Positions 22,828 to 35,715 of a stretch of 64,000 bases of DNA are shown one piece after another. A program made the position numbers and the translations under genes. Each line of letters starts with the position of its first letter. The first letter of the stretch is position 1. The stretch comes from Phoebastria nigripes. Taxonomy: Eukaryota > Chordata > Aves > Procellariiformes > Diomedeidae. The notes beneath the pieces are model-generated. The model was not told the origin of the DNA. It did not search any database and worked only from the letters and a program-made list of their open reading frames with translations. The stretch spans positions 379,683 to 443,682 of the forward strand of contig JAYKAV010003096.1 in assembly GCA_035582835.1 (NCBI GenBank), given 5' to 3'.

Positions 22828-25800
22828 ATAACACAAGATGCAACTACTTAAGGCTAATAAGAAAAAAAAACAGAATATATACAACTGACAAATTCACAGC
22901 CATGCATTCACGTTTGCTGCAGAGACAAAGACCTGCTTTGAAAAGTAACACAGCAGAATAAGGAAAACGCAGCAGGCAGGTTTTTAAACACTCGGGGCTT
23001 TTAGAGCAATGAGTGGTATGGAAGAGAGTAAGTTTCTTTCATTTCTGTCACCAAGTGTTTCATCAGACGATGACTGCCATAAAAAGGAAAGGGGGGGAAG
23101 CATGTGGATATGGGTAGGGACTGAATAAAAAGATGCTAACCCTGAAGTTTGACGGTACTTAAGCCTAAGAGGGAAAACTTGAGTTCCTAATAAGATTCAG
23201 GGCAAGATTTTACTGTCATTAACTAATACCAAAAAGGAAGTAATTCCTTTCAAGGCAGAATGAGAGCAGCACCACTGCAAACCCTTTCTACTGAAGGGCC
23301 ACAGCCACCAAGATAACCCGAGCTATAACCTCCTCTCCTCCACAGGACAGCTACCTCCAGCACACCAACACTGAAGGCATGTGTGGAGCTTAGGGCCCTG
23401 CAGCAGAAAGCTCATGGCTTGCCCGACTGGCTTTACCACCAATATCTCCCACTTCAGTAGGTCCCATTTCCTTTCCCGTCTTGCTCCTGCATCTCATTCC
23501 TGCCTCTACGCTAGCTTTTCAGTTAAAGCATAGCAACTGTGCCTGCAGACCAACAAGTGGATTAAATAAAATAAAATAATAATCAAAAAACACCCACAAA
23601 AAACACACTAATACAAAATAAGACCCATATTTTGAGGTACTAGGAACAAGTCAATCAAGGTAAGTTTATATTTCCAAAGGACCTTTGGAAAGCCTTTGCA
23701 GAATTTCTCAAAAATAAACAACTTTCACCTAAAGTCAAAATCCCAGCTAGAAGTTCAAATCATACACATACGTACACTTTCCACCAGTTTCTGTCTGCAT
23801 AATCCCTGGGGAGATCAAAGAGCCAGGCTCAAGACTGCACTCTGAAAGCACTTCAGCTGCTACACTGCCGAAGCTAAAAAGGTTTTTGAAACATACATAG
23901 TTATCTAATAAAACCGAACTTCACTCACTAAAACAGCATAAAACAGGAAGCACTGGCCTATGGATTTTGTGTTAACTTAATATTGACAGTTTCGAGCCCA
24001 GAAGTATTACTTACAAAGAGGTTTTAAAAANCAAACACAAACAAACCCACACAACATGAAGATTTTTCATTGCGAAAATCTTCAAAAAGTTGACAAGCAA
24101 CTCGAGGACTCGGAAAACTGGTGAAGAAAAGCAAAAACATCCTGAAAAACTTCGAACTGCAGTCTTAGGTTACAGAATGACAGCATCCCAGAGTATTTAA
24201 CAATTTCCACTTAAGTCAAGCTAATAGAAAGATTTAACTTTAATTTCCACTGAATTACTACCAAAAGCTTTCCTTTAGTTTAGGATGGAAAAAGTATTTC
24301 CCCTCCTACTTTTTCAGCTTGTTCAGGATACACAGTCAGGAAAGGAGATGAAGCACAACGCAGGTGCCAAAATTAAGCATGGTTTGGCTGATCACAGCTT
24401 TCCCCTTGCATTTGGGTCTTCTCAGGGAGGCTGATTTCTTCGTCTGCACAGCTTTCTGCCTCTCCCATCTGCCGGGCCACAAGCTATCACAAAAGCAAGG
24501 CAAACCTAAAACATGCCCTGCTTTGACTGCATGCTTTGGACAAACAGGGCAAGATCTTTTATGAAATACCTGCTCTCTTCCCCTGCCCTAGATTTTCCTT
24601 GAGCAGACACACTTGTGCCAAGCAGCTCTCCTCCAGAAAGACCTCTAGAAGGACTGTTCAAGAGCCTGCTCTAACAGCCATCTCTGATCTTTTTTGGAGG
24701 CAGAAGTGTTATTGCTGCAGCCTGCAGTGGCAAGAGAGCAGAATTGAAGCCTGGGCAAACTCACCACCACAACGAAGTCCCACTCATATCACCAAGGCCC
24801 CCGTTTTGCGTGCGGCATGGAGAACCAGCAGCCCAGCTCCCTCCTCCAGCTGAGCAGGCATCACCAACTACACATCTCCTCTTGTAACACTGAGTTCATG
24901 GTGTAAAGGAGATACCGCTCGAGAGGAGATCGACGCTGTGCAACTGCACCTACCGTTTGCCAAATCAGAAATACACTTCATTACAAAGCAGCTGCTGGAT
25001 TAAGACCTGCATTCTTAAACATTTCCAAGCTTGTATGGGTATAAGACATTTGGAGATAAACCATCGAACTGGTCACGTGCAGCCTTAAAAAACACCCAGC
25101 CCAGTACTACACTGGGTTTTGTAATTCTTCCCTTTTCTAAGTCCAAGAACAGTCTCGGTTTCTTCAAAGCCTTTTGTAGCACAGTGCCCCTTTTACTCAC
25201 TCATTAGCCTTAAGAGCAGCCATTTGCTAATTTCGAAATGCAGTTGTTCATAAATCAAAGTTCAAAAGGTGCTTAAAAACAATTCAGTCACTGCAGCTGG
25301 TGACCGTTGATCTTTACAACTTCAGTAACTTCTTAGCAGGGAATTACCCTTCTGACACCAGCATCAGCCTAGGCGTATCACCAACTACTCTTTGGTTTCA
25401 GGCTATATTNTTGGGGTTCTGTCAGCCTGTGAAAGCAGGGTTAGGTGGCCAAGTACCAGAGGTTAAGCAGCCACTTGTCAGCTAGTGAGCGCTCAGCCAG
25501 CGAAGACCTGCAGGACAAGGAGAGTCAGAAGGTGCTAGTCTTAGGGCAAGGGCACTTCTGATGTCCAACCAAAAGACAACTAGGAATCCACATGTGTACT
25601 TCATTAAACAACTGGAATTTGTCAAATATTCCACAAACCAGAGGAGAATTTCTGCTGTAGGGAACCGCCTTACTCCAGCTGACTTTTCTGTCACATCTCC
25701 CACCCCACACATCTACAAGTCCAGCCAGATTGCTCAAGGGCACCTCCCCAAAGTGCTCCTAAACACCAAGGTGGAACTAACATTGCAATTTGCAAACATT

Positions 25801-26060
25801 TTTTTTCCTTACATAAAAGCTATGTCTGCTTGTGGTTGTCTGTGATAAAACACAATGATAGAACAGGTCTCTTCTTAAAGTTGTCCTCCTTAAGCATATG
25901 AAAACAGGACATTGTCACTTAGATACCCCAAGAAAGGAAAGATACAGTTCCCACACACACACCCCCAAACACCTCCTCCGACACGTTTAATCAAAGAGAA
26001 AGGATCAATAAAAGATTTCAGAAAGAGGAAGGACCTATATCCCCTAATTTCTAGAGTTTG

Positions 26061-26074
26061 TTTTTTTTTTTTTT
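26061..26074 (+). repeat. T14 homopolymer
   Basis: A run of 14 T on the + strand, one of only four T-runs of 12 or more in the window. The others are 33304-33331, 54471-54482 and 61428-61440. Confidence 0.9.
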
Positions 26075-27973
26075 AAAATTACTTTTAATTTTATCTATTT
26101 TACATTCATCTTTCCTATATGAAAAGTGTTTGAGTCAGAAACACTGCAGAGGAAACAAGTACCTGGACAGGAGCACCATGGTAAGCACCAACATTGTCCA
26201 TGTCATAGCTCTGCCATCACTAGACCAGGAGGACCAACAGACGTAGTAGTATGACCGGGCTCTTCAACCAAGCTACTTCTATTTTATTAACAGTATACAA
26301 AGAAAAGCAGGTTTCTTAGTCATATAATCCATAAGCATTAGCAAATGCATGGAACACTGCTCTGCCACCACACTTAACATGGGCAAGAAGAGTCCATCAC
26401 GTTGACCAGTATAAGGATATGGAAGAACATGGAGATGACTGTTATAACAACTCAAAAAAAGAGATTTGCGTAAGGAAAAAAGCAGTAATGGTTGGGCACA
26501 TAAGGGTTCTTTGCAGCATTCAGGAAGATTGTTTCCTCTCTATCTTCAAGTAATTTCATAGNTGCTGTGAACCACCATACTGCAAATACATGATGTAATG
26601 AATTGGTAAAACAGCTACCTCCTTGCTAGTCTGCCTCTGAGGATTAAAACCAGCTAGCAATGACATCCCCAAGTCTGGAGAAAGAGGCAAGCAGGCCTGT
26701 TAGTGTTCATTTCCACAGGGAAACACTAAGGTTGTCCAAAAACCGGAAAGTTAAAACCAGCCAAAATTTACAATCCAAGAGTCCAGAGGAGGAAAATATG
26801 GGCAGAGAAAAAAAACCAAAAACCTGCATGCTCTCTAGTGTTTTATCAACATTTATTGATTTATTTTAAAAGTTGGGTAGAACACGAGTAATTAATAGAC
26901 TGCCATATGCCCACGTGCTGCATCTGCTACAGCAACTTATTCTTATAGTTATTTTATTACCTTCTTTGGGAACTGAATGAGATAAGGATCAACATCTGAC
27001 ACTTGGAAATTAGCTCGTTTCCATGACTGTCAGCAGGAAAGCAAGAATTAATCCTCTAATTTCAGCCTGAAAAATAGTGAGAGCAAGTCCAATGAAGAAA
27101 AAAAAAATTGTTTCTGTGTTTGTAAGGGGCGGGGGGGAAGTGTTTGGAAGAGCAGTGGCCTTATTATGCTGGCAAGCCTACAGCCCATGAGATCAATGTT
27201 TTGATGAGCACAAGGACTGGTGCCAGAGGGGGACGGGAAGGAGAAGAGACTTCAATGAGCTGAAAGCGTGGAGCGAGGAAGAGGCAGGGAAGTGGTTTGA
27301 GAATGAACTAGGTCAAGGGTGGGTTTAGGACAGGGGAAAGCAGAGCATGCTTGCACAGGAACATCAGAGCTAGGGAAGACCTCAGATATGGGTCCTGAAG
27401 GCTGGGAGGACAGATGAAAGGAGGAAAAATGGTCGCTCTCACCTACAAGTGAAAGGAGGTTTACTCTGGACCTTGCATACACCAAGACAGCATGCACCTT
27501 ACAATTTGCCTAACTGCTAGGCAAACCTTCACCGAGAGGGCTTCAAAAGGGAACAGCCAAAACCTCGGAGTATTTCCAGGAACAGCTCTGTAACTATTTT
27601 AAACATCTCTAGCTAGGTACCAGCGATTTGAAGTGAAGGGCAGATAAGACTGTTGCGGGTTTTGGGTTGTTGCTTTTTTTGTAACGCCTCTCCAAAAGAC
27701 TTTCTGCTCATCAGCAGCATGAAGTTGTGTCCCACCCCAAGGCTGAGTTTGCCAAAGGGATTTATTTCTGGGCTTGCAATCCGCTTCGAGGTGGGAGCTC
27801 CATTTCGGCACTGACATTGCCTGGCTCGCGATTCTGCTGCAGTCACAGTTTCTAGGTCAGAAAGTACAGACTTACTGTCTAAAATTATAGATAATTCTGC
27901 AAGAAAGGACTCCCACATTTGGAGATATGGAAAGATGATTCTGTAATGAATTTAATTTGATTAAGTTCTTATT

Positions 27974-28037
27974 AAAAACAAAAAACAAAACAAAACAAAA
28001 AAAAACACCAAACACCACCACACACAAAAAAACCAAA
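27974..28037 (+). repeat. 64-nt A/C-only tract
   Basis: The stretch uses only A and C, in an AAAACAAAAC to CACCAAACACC pattern. It lies just downstream, in minus-strand sense, of an exon-like segment whose splice donor is at 28120. A long minus-strand open frame crossing it is composition-driven. Confidence 0.88.
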
Positions 28038-28119
28038 TAATTACATGTAAAGACAAATCTATATCCCTTTACACAAAAACACTCATCACAGCAACCTTGG
28101 GGATAAACCCCATGCTTAC

Positions 28120-28222
28120 ACAAAGAAACCTGCACAGATAGGTCTCTCAAACACAAGCCCAAACCTATAGATTCAAAGAGTTCAGTGACAATGCGGTATA
28201 CCAGCAGGAGGGGTCTGGGGGA
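28120..28222 (-). other. Exon-like segment after a possible GC-AG intron
   Basis: The acceptor CTTTCCTTCCAG precedes a 103-nt open segment (residues include LLLVYRIVTELFESIG) that ends at the donor TTTGT|GTAAGC. The segment before it in the minus-strand direction is 28351-28454, about 130 bases away. No homology was recognised. Confidence 0.18.
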
Positions 28223-28350
28223 CTGGAAGGAAAGGAACATCAACTTCTCATCTCCCACTTGAACCACAGGCTCTCTCCCCAGAGCTTGAGTCTGGACCAT
28301 TGAACCCAGTTTCCAGAGGAGCTGCTCGAAGCAGCCACTCTCACACTTGC

Positions 28351-28454
28351 CTTAGTCTTGTGTTCCAAACTGCGAACAAAGCCTCTCTTAAATGTGGTTT
28401 GATTGACGCAAATCAAGAGCTGAGCGAGTGATTCATAGTTGTCAGACCGTAACA
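28351..28454 (-). other. Exon-like segment ending at a GC splice donor
   Basis: An acceptor-like TTTTTATGCAAG is followed by 104 nt with one open frame containing NYESLAQLLICV, then ACTAAG|GCAAGT. AAG|GCAAGT is the textbook consensus of the rare GC-AG intron class, which demands an otherwise near-perfect donor. This is suggestive only, since no protein family is recognisable. Confidence 0.18.
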
Positions 28455-31170
28455 CTTGCATAAAAACAGCATGTGGACAAACTTGCTGATGCACTCAAAT
28501 GCTCAGCCCTATCATGAAAGGCTTCAAACACAGACCACTCATGATAAGGTGGTTTTTTTATTCCCCCTCCCCCCCCCTTTAAAGACATTTTGGATTTTCC
28601 TAGGTAACAGAGTTGTAATAAATCTTCAGGCATAAATGTGTAATTAGCATCTTGCTGTACTTCCCTACAGCTTGGCAGGAAGGATTAGCATGTCAAATAG
28701 AGTTAAGGCATAATCCCAGTGGAGTTAAGGGATAACCTATAACCAGACCCCACCGATTTCCTGCAGTTTGACAGTAAGGCTGCCGCACTGTCAGCCGTGT
28801 ATTTTGACCTTTCTATTCCCAACTTAAGTCTACTCCCTCTCCCTCCACAGTAAAGACCTTTTCCCTTCCCTTTTCCTTTCCCACGAGCTTCACAGGAGCA
28901 TGAAGAGCAGGACCAGACAGGTCTGTGGCTGGGGACAGAAACATTTTGCCCCATTTCATAAGGGTGCCTTCAGGAAAAAGCCAGAAGCAGCATCTGACTT
29001 GACCCCAAGCTACAGCCCTTCTTCTTGCTGACCCTGAACTAGTTCCACTTTCCTTGCACTTCATGCAGGCTCTGCATAGGGTGTTCACAAATCTAAATAA
29101 AGCTGGGATCTTTCTATACTCTCCATGCATCTCAGTCCAACATATCTAGAAGAGACATCATGGAAAGCAAACATGACCTGAGTCCATGCCTTCATCCTCT
29201 GAGCAGTTCAATTGGAAAGTCTACAGTCTAGAGCCATGTCATGAGACAGCTGCAGCCCTCTCTTGAAGGAGCTGACACGCTTTCACAGGAAGATGGTTGA
29301 GTCAGAAGCACGCTTCCTACTTCAGTAAGGCCACATCTGCCCCAAAAGTAGAGATGGGTATCCTACCACCGCACCCACGGGGCTTACAAAAGCACTCAAG
29401 GAACTCAGACCTTCTGACTAGACTCTGGATTTGCAAATTTGGGAGAAACAGCATAGATCACAAAGACCTCAGTTCTTCTCTTAGCTGGAAGAGGGTAGGA
29501 ATTGGGGGAATAAGCTGCTGGGCCACAGGAGGGTCCCTGCCACCAGCAGCAGGCCGGTGCTGTGCTGCTGTAGCTCCCCCCAACACACACAAAGAGAGCA
29601 TACAAACTTCTACCATAATTAACTCATGAAAATGACACCATTATGCTCCTGCAAACAATTAGGAAACAAAAGAGAATATACAAAGATCCTGCCAACAACA
29701 CCAAATAAACTGAAGATATTGTTTCATACTAATCTTTTCATAAACCATTTCAAGACAAACGCAACTGTAGGTAAGAAGATACAAACAAGCATGACTTCTG
29801 AAGTAACTCTTAAATCCAAGGTGCACCTTGATGATACTCAGGTTCCCAAGGTACCTAGAACAACATGCATCTCTTCTCCAGCAGTCTGCCTAAATGAGAC
29901 ACCATCTTTCCCTCTGAGGGGCTGGAAAACGGTGTCAAGATCTGCCCCGTGGCCTGCACCAAACCTATGCTCCCTGACCTCCAGCTCTGCTAGCATGGCA
30001 ATCCCCAAGCCTCTGGACCCTGAGCTGGCTTTGCTGGAACAAGCCTATGTTCTGCACCTGAGCTCCCAAAAGAGACTTCCTGATCCATGCATCACCCACA
30101 GACCTCAGGCTCCTGGTGTTTTGAGGCCTCCCCCATCACCACCTGCATTTCCCAGCCCCTCACCTCTCCTTCCAGCTGGAGTCTGGACCCAGAAGTCTTG
30201 CAATGACCCAGGGAAAGTAGCTCCCCTAGCTCCGTTCAGGAGTGGGTAAAGAAAAGGCTAAGCAATGGAAGTGCCCACCATCACAAGTCCGCAAGGCTCA
30301 CCTCCTCCCACCATTTTCTTAAAGTTAGCTGGAAAAAAAACAAAACACTAAACCAAGCTGGCAGCAGCATCCAGGATCCTGGGAGAAAACAGAATTCAAA
30401 ACAGCAAGTACCTTAGACACAGGATACATCCACACCAACATTTCAGTTTGGGCCAGTGCACTTCAGAAGGGCATCTCCTGGGACATACCACTTAAACTGT
30501 GTTCCGGTTTGTATCTCAGAGACATTTCAGCACACAAACTAGATGTCTTGGCAGAAAAATTAACCCAGAAGAGGTACTCCAAGAGCACACCTAATGGACT
30601 TTCTCCACCTGTGGATATTCAGTCCACACAGCTGGACTAGAGCTGGTACAAAGTGAGCCCCTGTGGGACACGTGCACGCCGTTCAGCACCAGCCCCTTCC
30701 CAGCATCGACGCAGCCCATGTCACCAGGTCTGCTCCTGCACCGAGCTGCCCACCCAGAGCCCTTCCCAGCCTGGACCCAGTCCTGCCTTTGCCACTTACC
30801 CATTGCCACATTTACACAGCACTCCTCCACTATAAAGAAGATATTTTAACTTAACGGTAAGACCTAAAAGAGTTTTCAGCATAACACAACCCTTCCAGCT
30901 GGCTCAAAAGGAAAAAGTCTAAAAGGTTGGAGGTGCTCAAGTTCGACATCTCTGCATTACTGCAGTTGGGACCAGCCTAAGGAGAAGGCATTCTACCAAC
31001 ACAAGAATATCAGATCTAACTCGTCAGGATGAAAATAGTTAGAGAGAGGAGGGCAGAAAACAAGGAAAGAAGATTTCTCAGAAACACATTTTCATGAAAG
31101 AGTGAATTATAGCAAGTTTAATACTGCAGCACTGCAGTTGTCACCCCTCCTCAGTTTCTGGTTTAGTCAT

Positions 31171-31176
<6 letters not shown>

Positions 31177-31202
<26 letters not shown>

Positions 31203-31257
31203 CAAACCACACCACAAAACACAAAACCAACCAAAAAAAACACAACACACACACAAC
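31177..31257 (+). repeat. 81-nt A/C-only tract
   Basis: About 26 A are followed by ACAAACCACACCAC-like sequence with no G or T until 31258. It is another member of the same recurrent tract type. Confidence 0.9.
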
Positions 31258-33298
31258 TCAAAGCACAAAACCCTCATGAAGTTAGCTGATGAAGCACTGC
31301 AGCATGTTGCTGAGAAGGAAATTAAAAAGCTAATTTGATTTGATATTTTTCAGTATAAACACATTCGGTCCCATCTTGTTTTTAAGCACTATGTCAAATA
31401 AGCAAGACAGTAGAGTTAAATACAATTTAGAGCTCCAGGTATTACAAGCCACTAAAAGAACTGATGCCCAAAAACCTTCTGGCAGCTCACACTTGAGAGT
31501 AGGTAAAAATGCAAGTAAGACTGCAGACAGTGAGGTGCTATCAAAGGGACAGCACTAGAACAAATCATTTAATCTGAGGTTCAAAAACCTGAGAACTGCT
31601 ATTTTTTATAGTTAGCTCCCAGGAAACTCCCCTTTCTCTGTTTATAGTAAATTATCTGGTTGGAAGACTTTTTTTAAGTAGTGTTGAGTTCTCAATTACT
31701 ATGAGCAAACTAGTAAGTGCCCATGCAATTATGGCAGGATTTTTTCCCCCGTTACATTGCTGCCCAAGAATCTGGCAGGATGCAACTTCAGCTGTGCTCT
31801 CCAAACAACAGATCGCTTCTTATTTTGTTGACCAAACGAAGAGAGGAAAGGATTTTTCAGGCAGGACCCTACAAGCAGCTGTCTGCAAGTGTCAACAGCT
31901 GGAAGTCGAAGCACATTATCTTAAAAATAAAGAAGGCAGAAGATCAACATATGAAGATCACGAGAAGGTGACAGACAAGAGCAAATAAATACTTTCAAAT
32001 ATAGTCCCCATAGTAAATTTCTGTAGCTCTTAGGGTTTGGGTTTTAGGAAGCCATCAGCGTGACTAACATATTTAGGAAGTCCAGAAATGAAATCTTGCG
32101 TTGTTTTTGGCTTAATGCAGGAAATCAACTTTAATGACAACCTACAGTTAGCTCTGTAGTAATTTTCTTTCTGCTTCATTGACATACATGACAAGACTTC
32201 ATTAGCAGGGCTAAAATTAAAAACAAAACATTTTTCCCAGCTGCAAAGAATGCTTAAGCATTCATTGACACCTCGTGAAAAGAGACAAAAAAAATTATTT
32301 CAAAGCAATTCCATCACCTTTTTGTATTTCAGCTTTTCCTAGTATTTTACATCAGAAGTTTTGTACTTTGTACACCCATGACCACAGATTTTTCATCATC
32401 AAGATTAACCACTGCAAAAAATGACTGTCATAAAGGGCAGTATATATCATTGTATCACAAATAAAATTATAACTTCTAACTCAGGAAGCCAGAACACACT
32501 CAAAAGGAATACCATTGGGCAATCCTAATTCTGATTTTGCTCAACATTTTTAGGATTTCACACAATCCAATTACTAGCATTAGAAGAAGTGTCTGAATAG
32601 ATTCAAGATTTTTATAGGATGGGAAGTGATTTTGATTTAAACCGCTTTCCCCATATTTGCCATCTAAACAGCGTGCAATTTATGCTCACGTATGGGGAGT
32701 GGGGGAAACCCCAGATACCATTAATACCATGGTATTTAAGCTTCAAGACTTCAAAGTCCTGCCCACCCCCAGTGTGAAACAGTTTGTGCAGTATCACCCC
32801 AGTGACTTTGTCCCTCATTCCCTCCCAATCAAGATCATTATTATTGCACTTTTTGTTTGCTCTTATGTCAAATACCTCATTTTATCAGCTTTTCAGGGGA
32901 TTTAGTGCTACTCTGAGCTACCCCAGACTCCCCCCAAGAATCCAGAGGCAATTCGGGATCCCCAACACTGTTCAGCTCAGGAACTTCCTATAGGACTCAT
33001 CTAAACCGTAAGCCATACTTATGCCTCTGAGGCACTATGGTTGGGACCCCACTGAACAGCCCTCCACAAAGCCTCCTGCCCCACTGATTTTTCCACTGCC
33101 CTAGATGGGCACACAGCATGGTTTAGAGGACATTGTCTGCAGAAAGATTTTAAAAAATGAAACAAGTTTAAGGGATGACTGGCAGGCTAAAACCTTCGCT
33201 AGCTGCAGCTGTCCCCTTTAAAAATTGTGGAAGGATTATTGGGTATCAAACAGCAAACTAGTTCAGAGTGGCCTAAAACCATTTCACTTTTTTAAACC

Positions 33299-33303
<5 letters not shown>

Positions 33304-33331
<28 letters not shown>
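33304..33331 (+). repeat. T28 homopolymer
   Basis: This is the longest T-run on the + strand. Within 550 bases it is followed by an A-rich run with an N (33580-33614) and an A25 run (33849-33873). The opposed T and A runs could pair, but no retrotransposon body is recognisable between them. Confidence 0.92.
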
Positions 33332-33334
<3 letters not shown>

Positions 33335-33579
33335 GGCTGCTATTCAACAGAGAAAAGACATGGTGCAATCTGAGGTGATTTCTCCTGAATTTGATTTTTT
33401 TTTTGAAGGCTTACATCACAAGAGTTTAAAACTGTTGAAGAATATAATTCAAAAGTAGTTCTCCCAAGCAAATCCTACTTGGGCCATGCTTCCCAGTTCC
33501 ATCAACAGAGTCTTCCAGACAAGACTGGAAGCAACCTGGTACTCTTACCAGGAGAACTTCTTTGCACACTGAAGAAGTT

Positions 33580-33614
33580 AAAAAAGAAAAAAAAAAAAAN
33601 AAAAAAAAAAAAAA
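33580..33614 (+). repeat. A-rich run with ambiguous base
   Basis: An almost pure A stretch containing one G and an N at 33600. On the minus strand it forms a long T-tract ending in a CAG-type splice acceptor (CTTCTTCAG, just below 33580). An open frame follows for about 45 codons with no convincing donor, so I do not call an exon. Confidence 0.88.
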
Positions 33615-33848
33615 GGCTCTAGAAGCACCATTCACAACCAAAGCCAGTCAAACAGCTCACTACCAGTAATTAGGTTATGGCAACAAGATCAGTTTACAAC
33701 TGGGGAAAAAAGCTGTCTTGTTTATTTAGAAAGGGTCTCATTTCTAGCAGAGATTTTCTTCTTTTTAAAGCCTGTGCAGTAACAACCTACCTTCCTCACT
33801 CCCAAGTACCTGTCTTTTTTCTAACAGCCTTGACTATTTAGAGAATTT

Positions 33849-33873
33849 AAAAAAAAAAAAAAAAAAAAAAAAA
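33849..33873 (+). repeat. A25 homopolymer
   Basis: A pure run of 25 A, followed by GACAGC. No associated element was recognised. Confidence 0.92.
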
Positions 33874-35436
33874 GACAGCAAATTACAGCATCTAGCAAGT
33901 AATGTGGTTGGAGGTTTTATTGACACTTGTTTGGCATGACCAGGATGGCTCTTACAGCTTTACCACTTCTGAATAACGGACACATTTAAAAACTAAAGTC
34001 AATAAAATATGTATGCTACATAAATATGAGTATATTCAGAGTGCAGATCTTTTTTAGGGTGTTCCCCCCACCACCTTAATTAACATTAAGAGTTGGCAAG
34101 AACTTGTTAAGCAGCAAAGGCAGCACTAGATAATTTATTGCCACATTAGATATCTCAGAAGAGCAAACAAGATGAAAGAGACACCGGTAGAAGGAACTGT
34201 GCTCCCACCTCTGGAAGAGTTGCACATGGGTAATTTCAAATTATCAAATCTGAAGCAGAAGTATGGGTTGTTTTTTTTGTTTTGTTTTAGAAATTTAAAG
34301 CAGGAGTGATATTTGAAAACCTTCAGAGATTTGGGGGGAAAAAAAAAAAACAAATGCAAAACCTGTAACAGATTTTGCTTGAGCCCTTCTCTCTGACATT
34401 AGAGAACCTCTGCTATAGAAATAGAAAGGAGGAGGAATAGAGAAAGGAATAAGAAATAATGATTATGGAAAGGAAACCTATTTTTGCTAAATTGCCAGCA
34501 TCCTGTTGTGGAGGGAAGTTACCCAAGCAAGTGATCCTGCAGCACAGCAAAACCCTCCCAGGACTTCCCAATCCAACGGGAACGCTCACGTAACAACTTC
34601 CCAAACCCCTGTTACGGTAAAGAAAAAAATCCCAATTTACTGGAAGTCAGCAAAGGCAGAGTCCTTGACATGGTCATCAGTGTCTTCATCTGCCTTCAAA
34701 AAGCTTACCGTGGAAGTATGGCTCACAGAACGATCCAGAAAAAAGAAAGCTTTACTGTCTGTGTAATGAGTTACCAGACTATGATGGGAAAATAGGATGA
34801 AGCAATTAAAAAAATCAGGGATCACCATAAATGCCGTGGCTCAAGGCTGCAATACGTTGACTCCTCTGTACTTTGTGTAGCTGAAACTTAGTACCGGTTT
34901 ATTTTTTGCATGCTTGTCAACGATTCTGATTAAAACCACGTCAACCACTTAAAATAAAGCAAGTACTGCAACCGCCATGCAGAAACCTATCTCCAGAGCT
35001 GACCTCAAGCATGTTCCTGACACATGCAGTTTTAATTGCAACTTAAAGAATCACCAACTCCCAATATTTGATGTAAAACTGTAAAGAATTTTCTAGATGC
35101 GCTAGGAATAGGAGTTGCTACAAGAGTCCCAGAAGAGCTGCAGCTGATAAATCATTTATATTGCTTGAATACCAATTTGGCAATTAGGGTAAGAAATAAG
35201 AAGGAAGTGTTATTATATGCATGAAATTCAGTATAGCAGAGTTCCAGGTAAGGAAGGGGCACTTTTCAAACCCCCAAACAAACAGGAGTAGAGAGACTCT
35301 CGCAGCACCTGCTTTCACGACTGTCGGAACTACTGTCACTTAAAAGAGCAGTTTACCACGTCCCTGCTTGCACCAGGGGAACACAAAGGCTCTCAAGTTG
35401 GCACTTCTCAGAAGACACTGCTGTTTGGCGTTGCAG

Positions 35437-35715
35437 CTATTTATAGCGAATGCAGTTCAAGGTGCATGCTGCTGCAGACAAGCGAACGGCTTGTTTTCGC
35501 GGTAATTGATCTATACGCACGGATTATATAAACAGTTGTTTCTTGCTCATTTCCACTCCACCGGCATCTCCCATGATAAAAATGCACTTGTCAATACAGC
35601 AGCTGCTATCAAACAGCAGAACTGTTAGCAGCTGCAAGGTCTTTAACTGGGAACTCTAGGTGAGTTTTGTAAAGATGTTCAGAAAATACAGCTGCGAAGC
35701 CTTTGCGTGCAGCTG
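35437..35715. promoter_or_regulatory. Possible enhancer: MEF2-type site and four CAGCTG E-boxes
   Basis: CTATTTATAG at 35437-35446 matches the MEF2 consensus YTAWWWWTAR. CAGCTG E-boxes lie at 35600-35605, 35629-35634, 35689-35694 and 35710-35715. Further E-box-like motifs (CAGTTG, CACTTG) and several CpGs (GCGAACGG, TTTTCGCGG) fall between them. MEF2 and CAGCTG E-boxes together are the classical grammar of muscle and some neural enhancers. Short motifs also occur by chance, so this is a cluster worth testing and not a demonstrated element. Confidence 0.22.

Larger units (their letters stand above)
22061..28119. other. Non-coding, few features
   Basis: Apart from the tandem duplication at 22753-22827, the T14 run and the A/C tract near 28.0 kb, this is unremarkable A-rich DNA. 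Minus-strand open stretches around 25.5-25.76 kb and 27.62-27.90 kb have one or two plausible splice sites but are no better than the general pseudo-exon background. A perfect + strand donor consensus near 23659 has no partner. Confidence 0.6.
28455..35436. other. Non-coding with poly-A/poly-T tracts
   Basis: The stretch contains the A/C tract at 31.2 kb and the T28, A-rich and A25 runs at 33.3-33.9 kb. A 105-codon minus-strand frame at 28813-29130 follows a good acceptor but lacks a clear donor, and a 207-codon + strand frame at 29626-30249 is Pro/Ser-rich. Neither resembles a known protein. Confidence 0.6.

Noticed and set aside
25482..25757. Overlapping minus-strand open frames with a GTAAGG donor
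   Set aside because: Two frames are equally open and only one splice junction is good; indistinguishable from background.
28813..29130. 105-codon minus-strand frame after a CTCTTCTAG acceptor
   Set aside because: No convincing donor or family, and it ends in a stop without a nearby poly(A) signal.
29626..30249. 207-codon + strand open frame
   Set aside because: Low-complexity Pro/Ser/Leu-rich end, no recognisable domain, no splice or promoter context, and opposite to the strand suggested by base skew. A frame of this length is plausible by chance in 64 kb.
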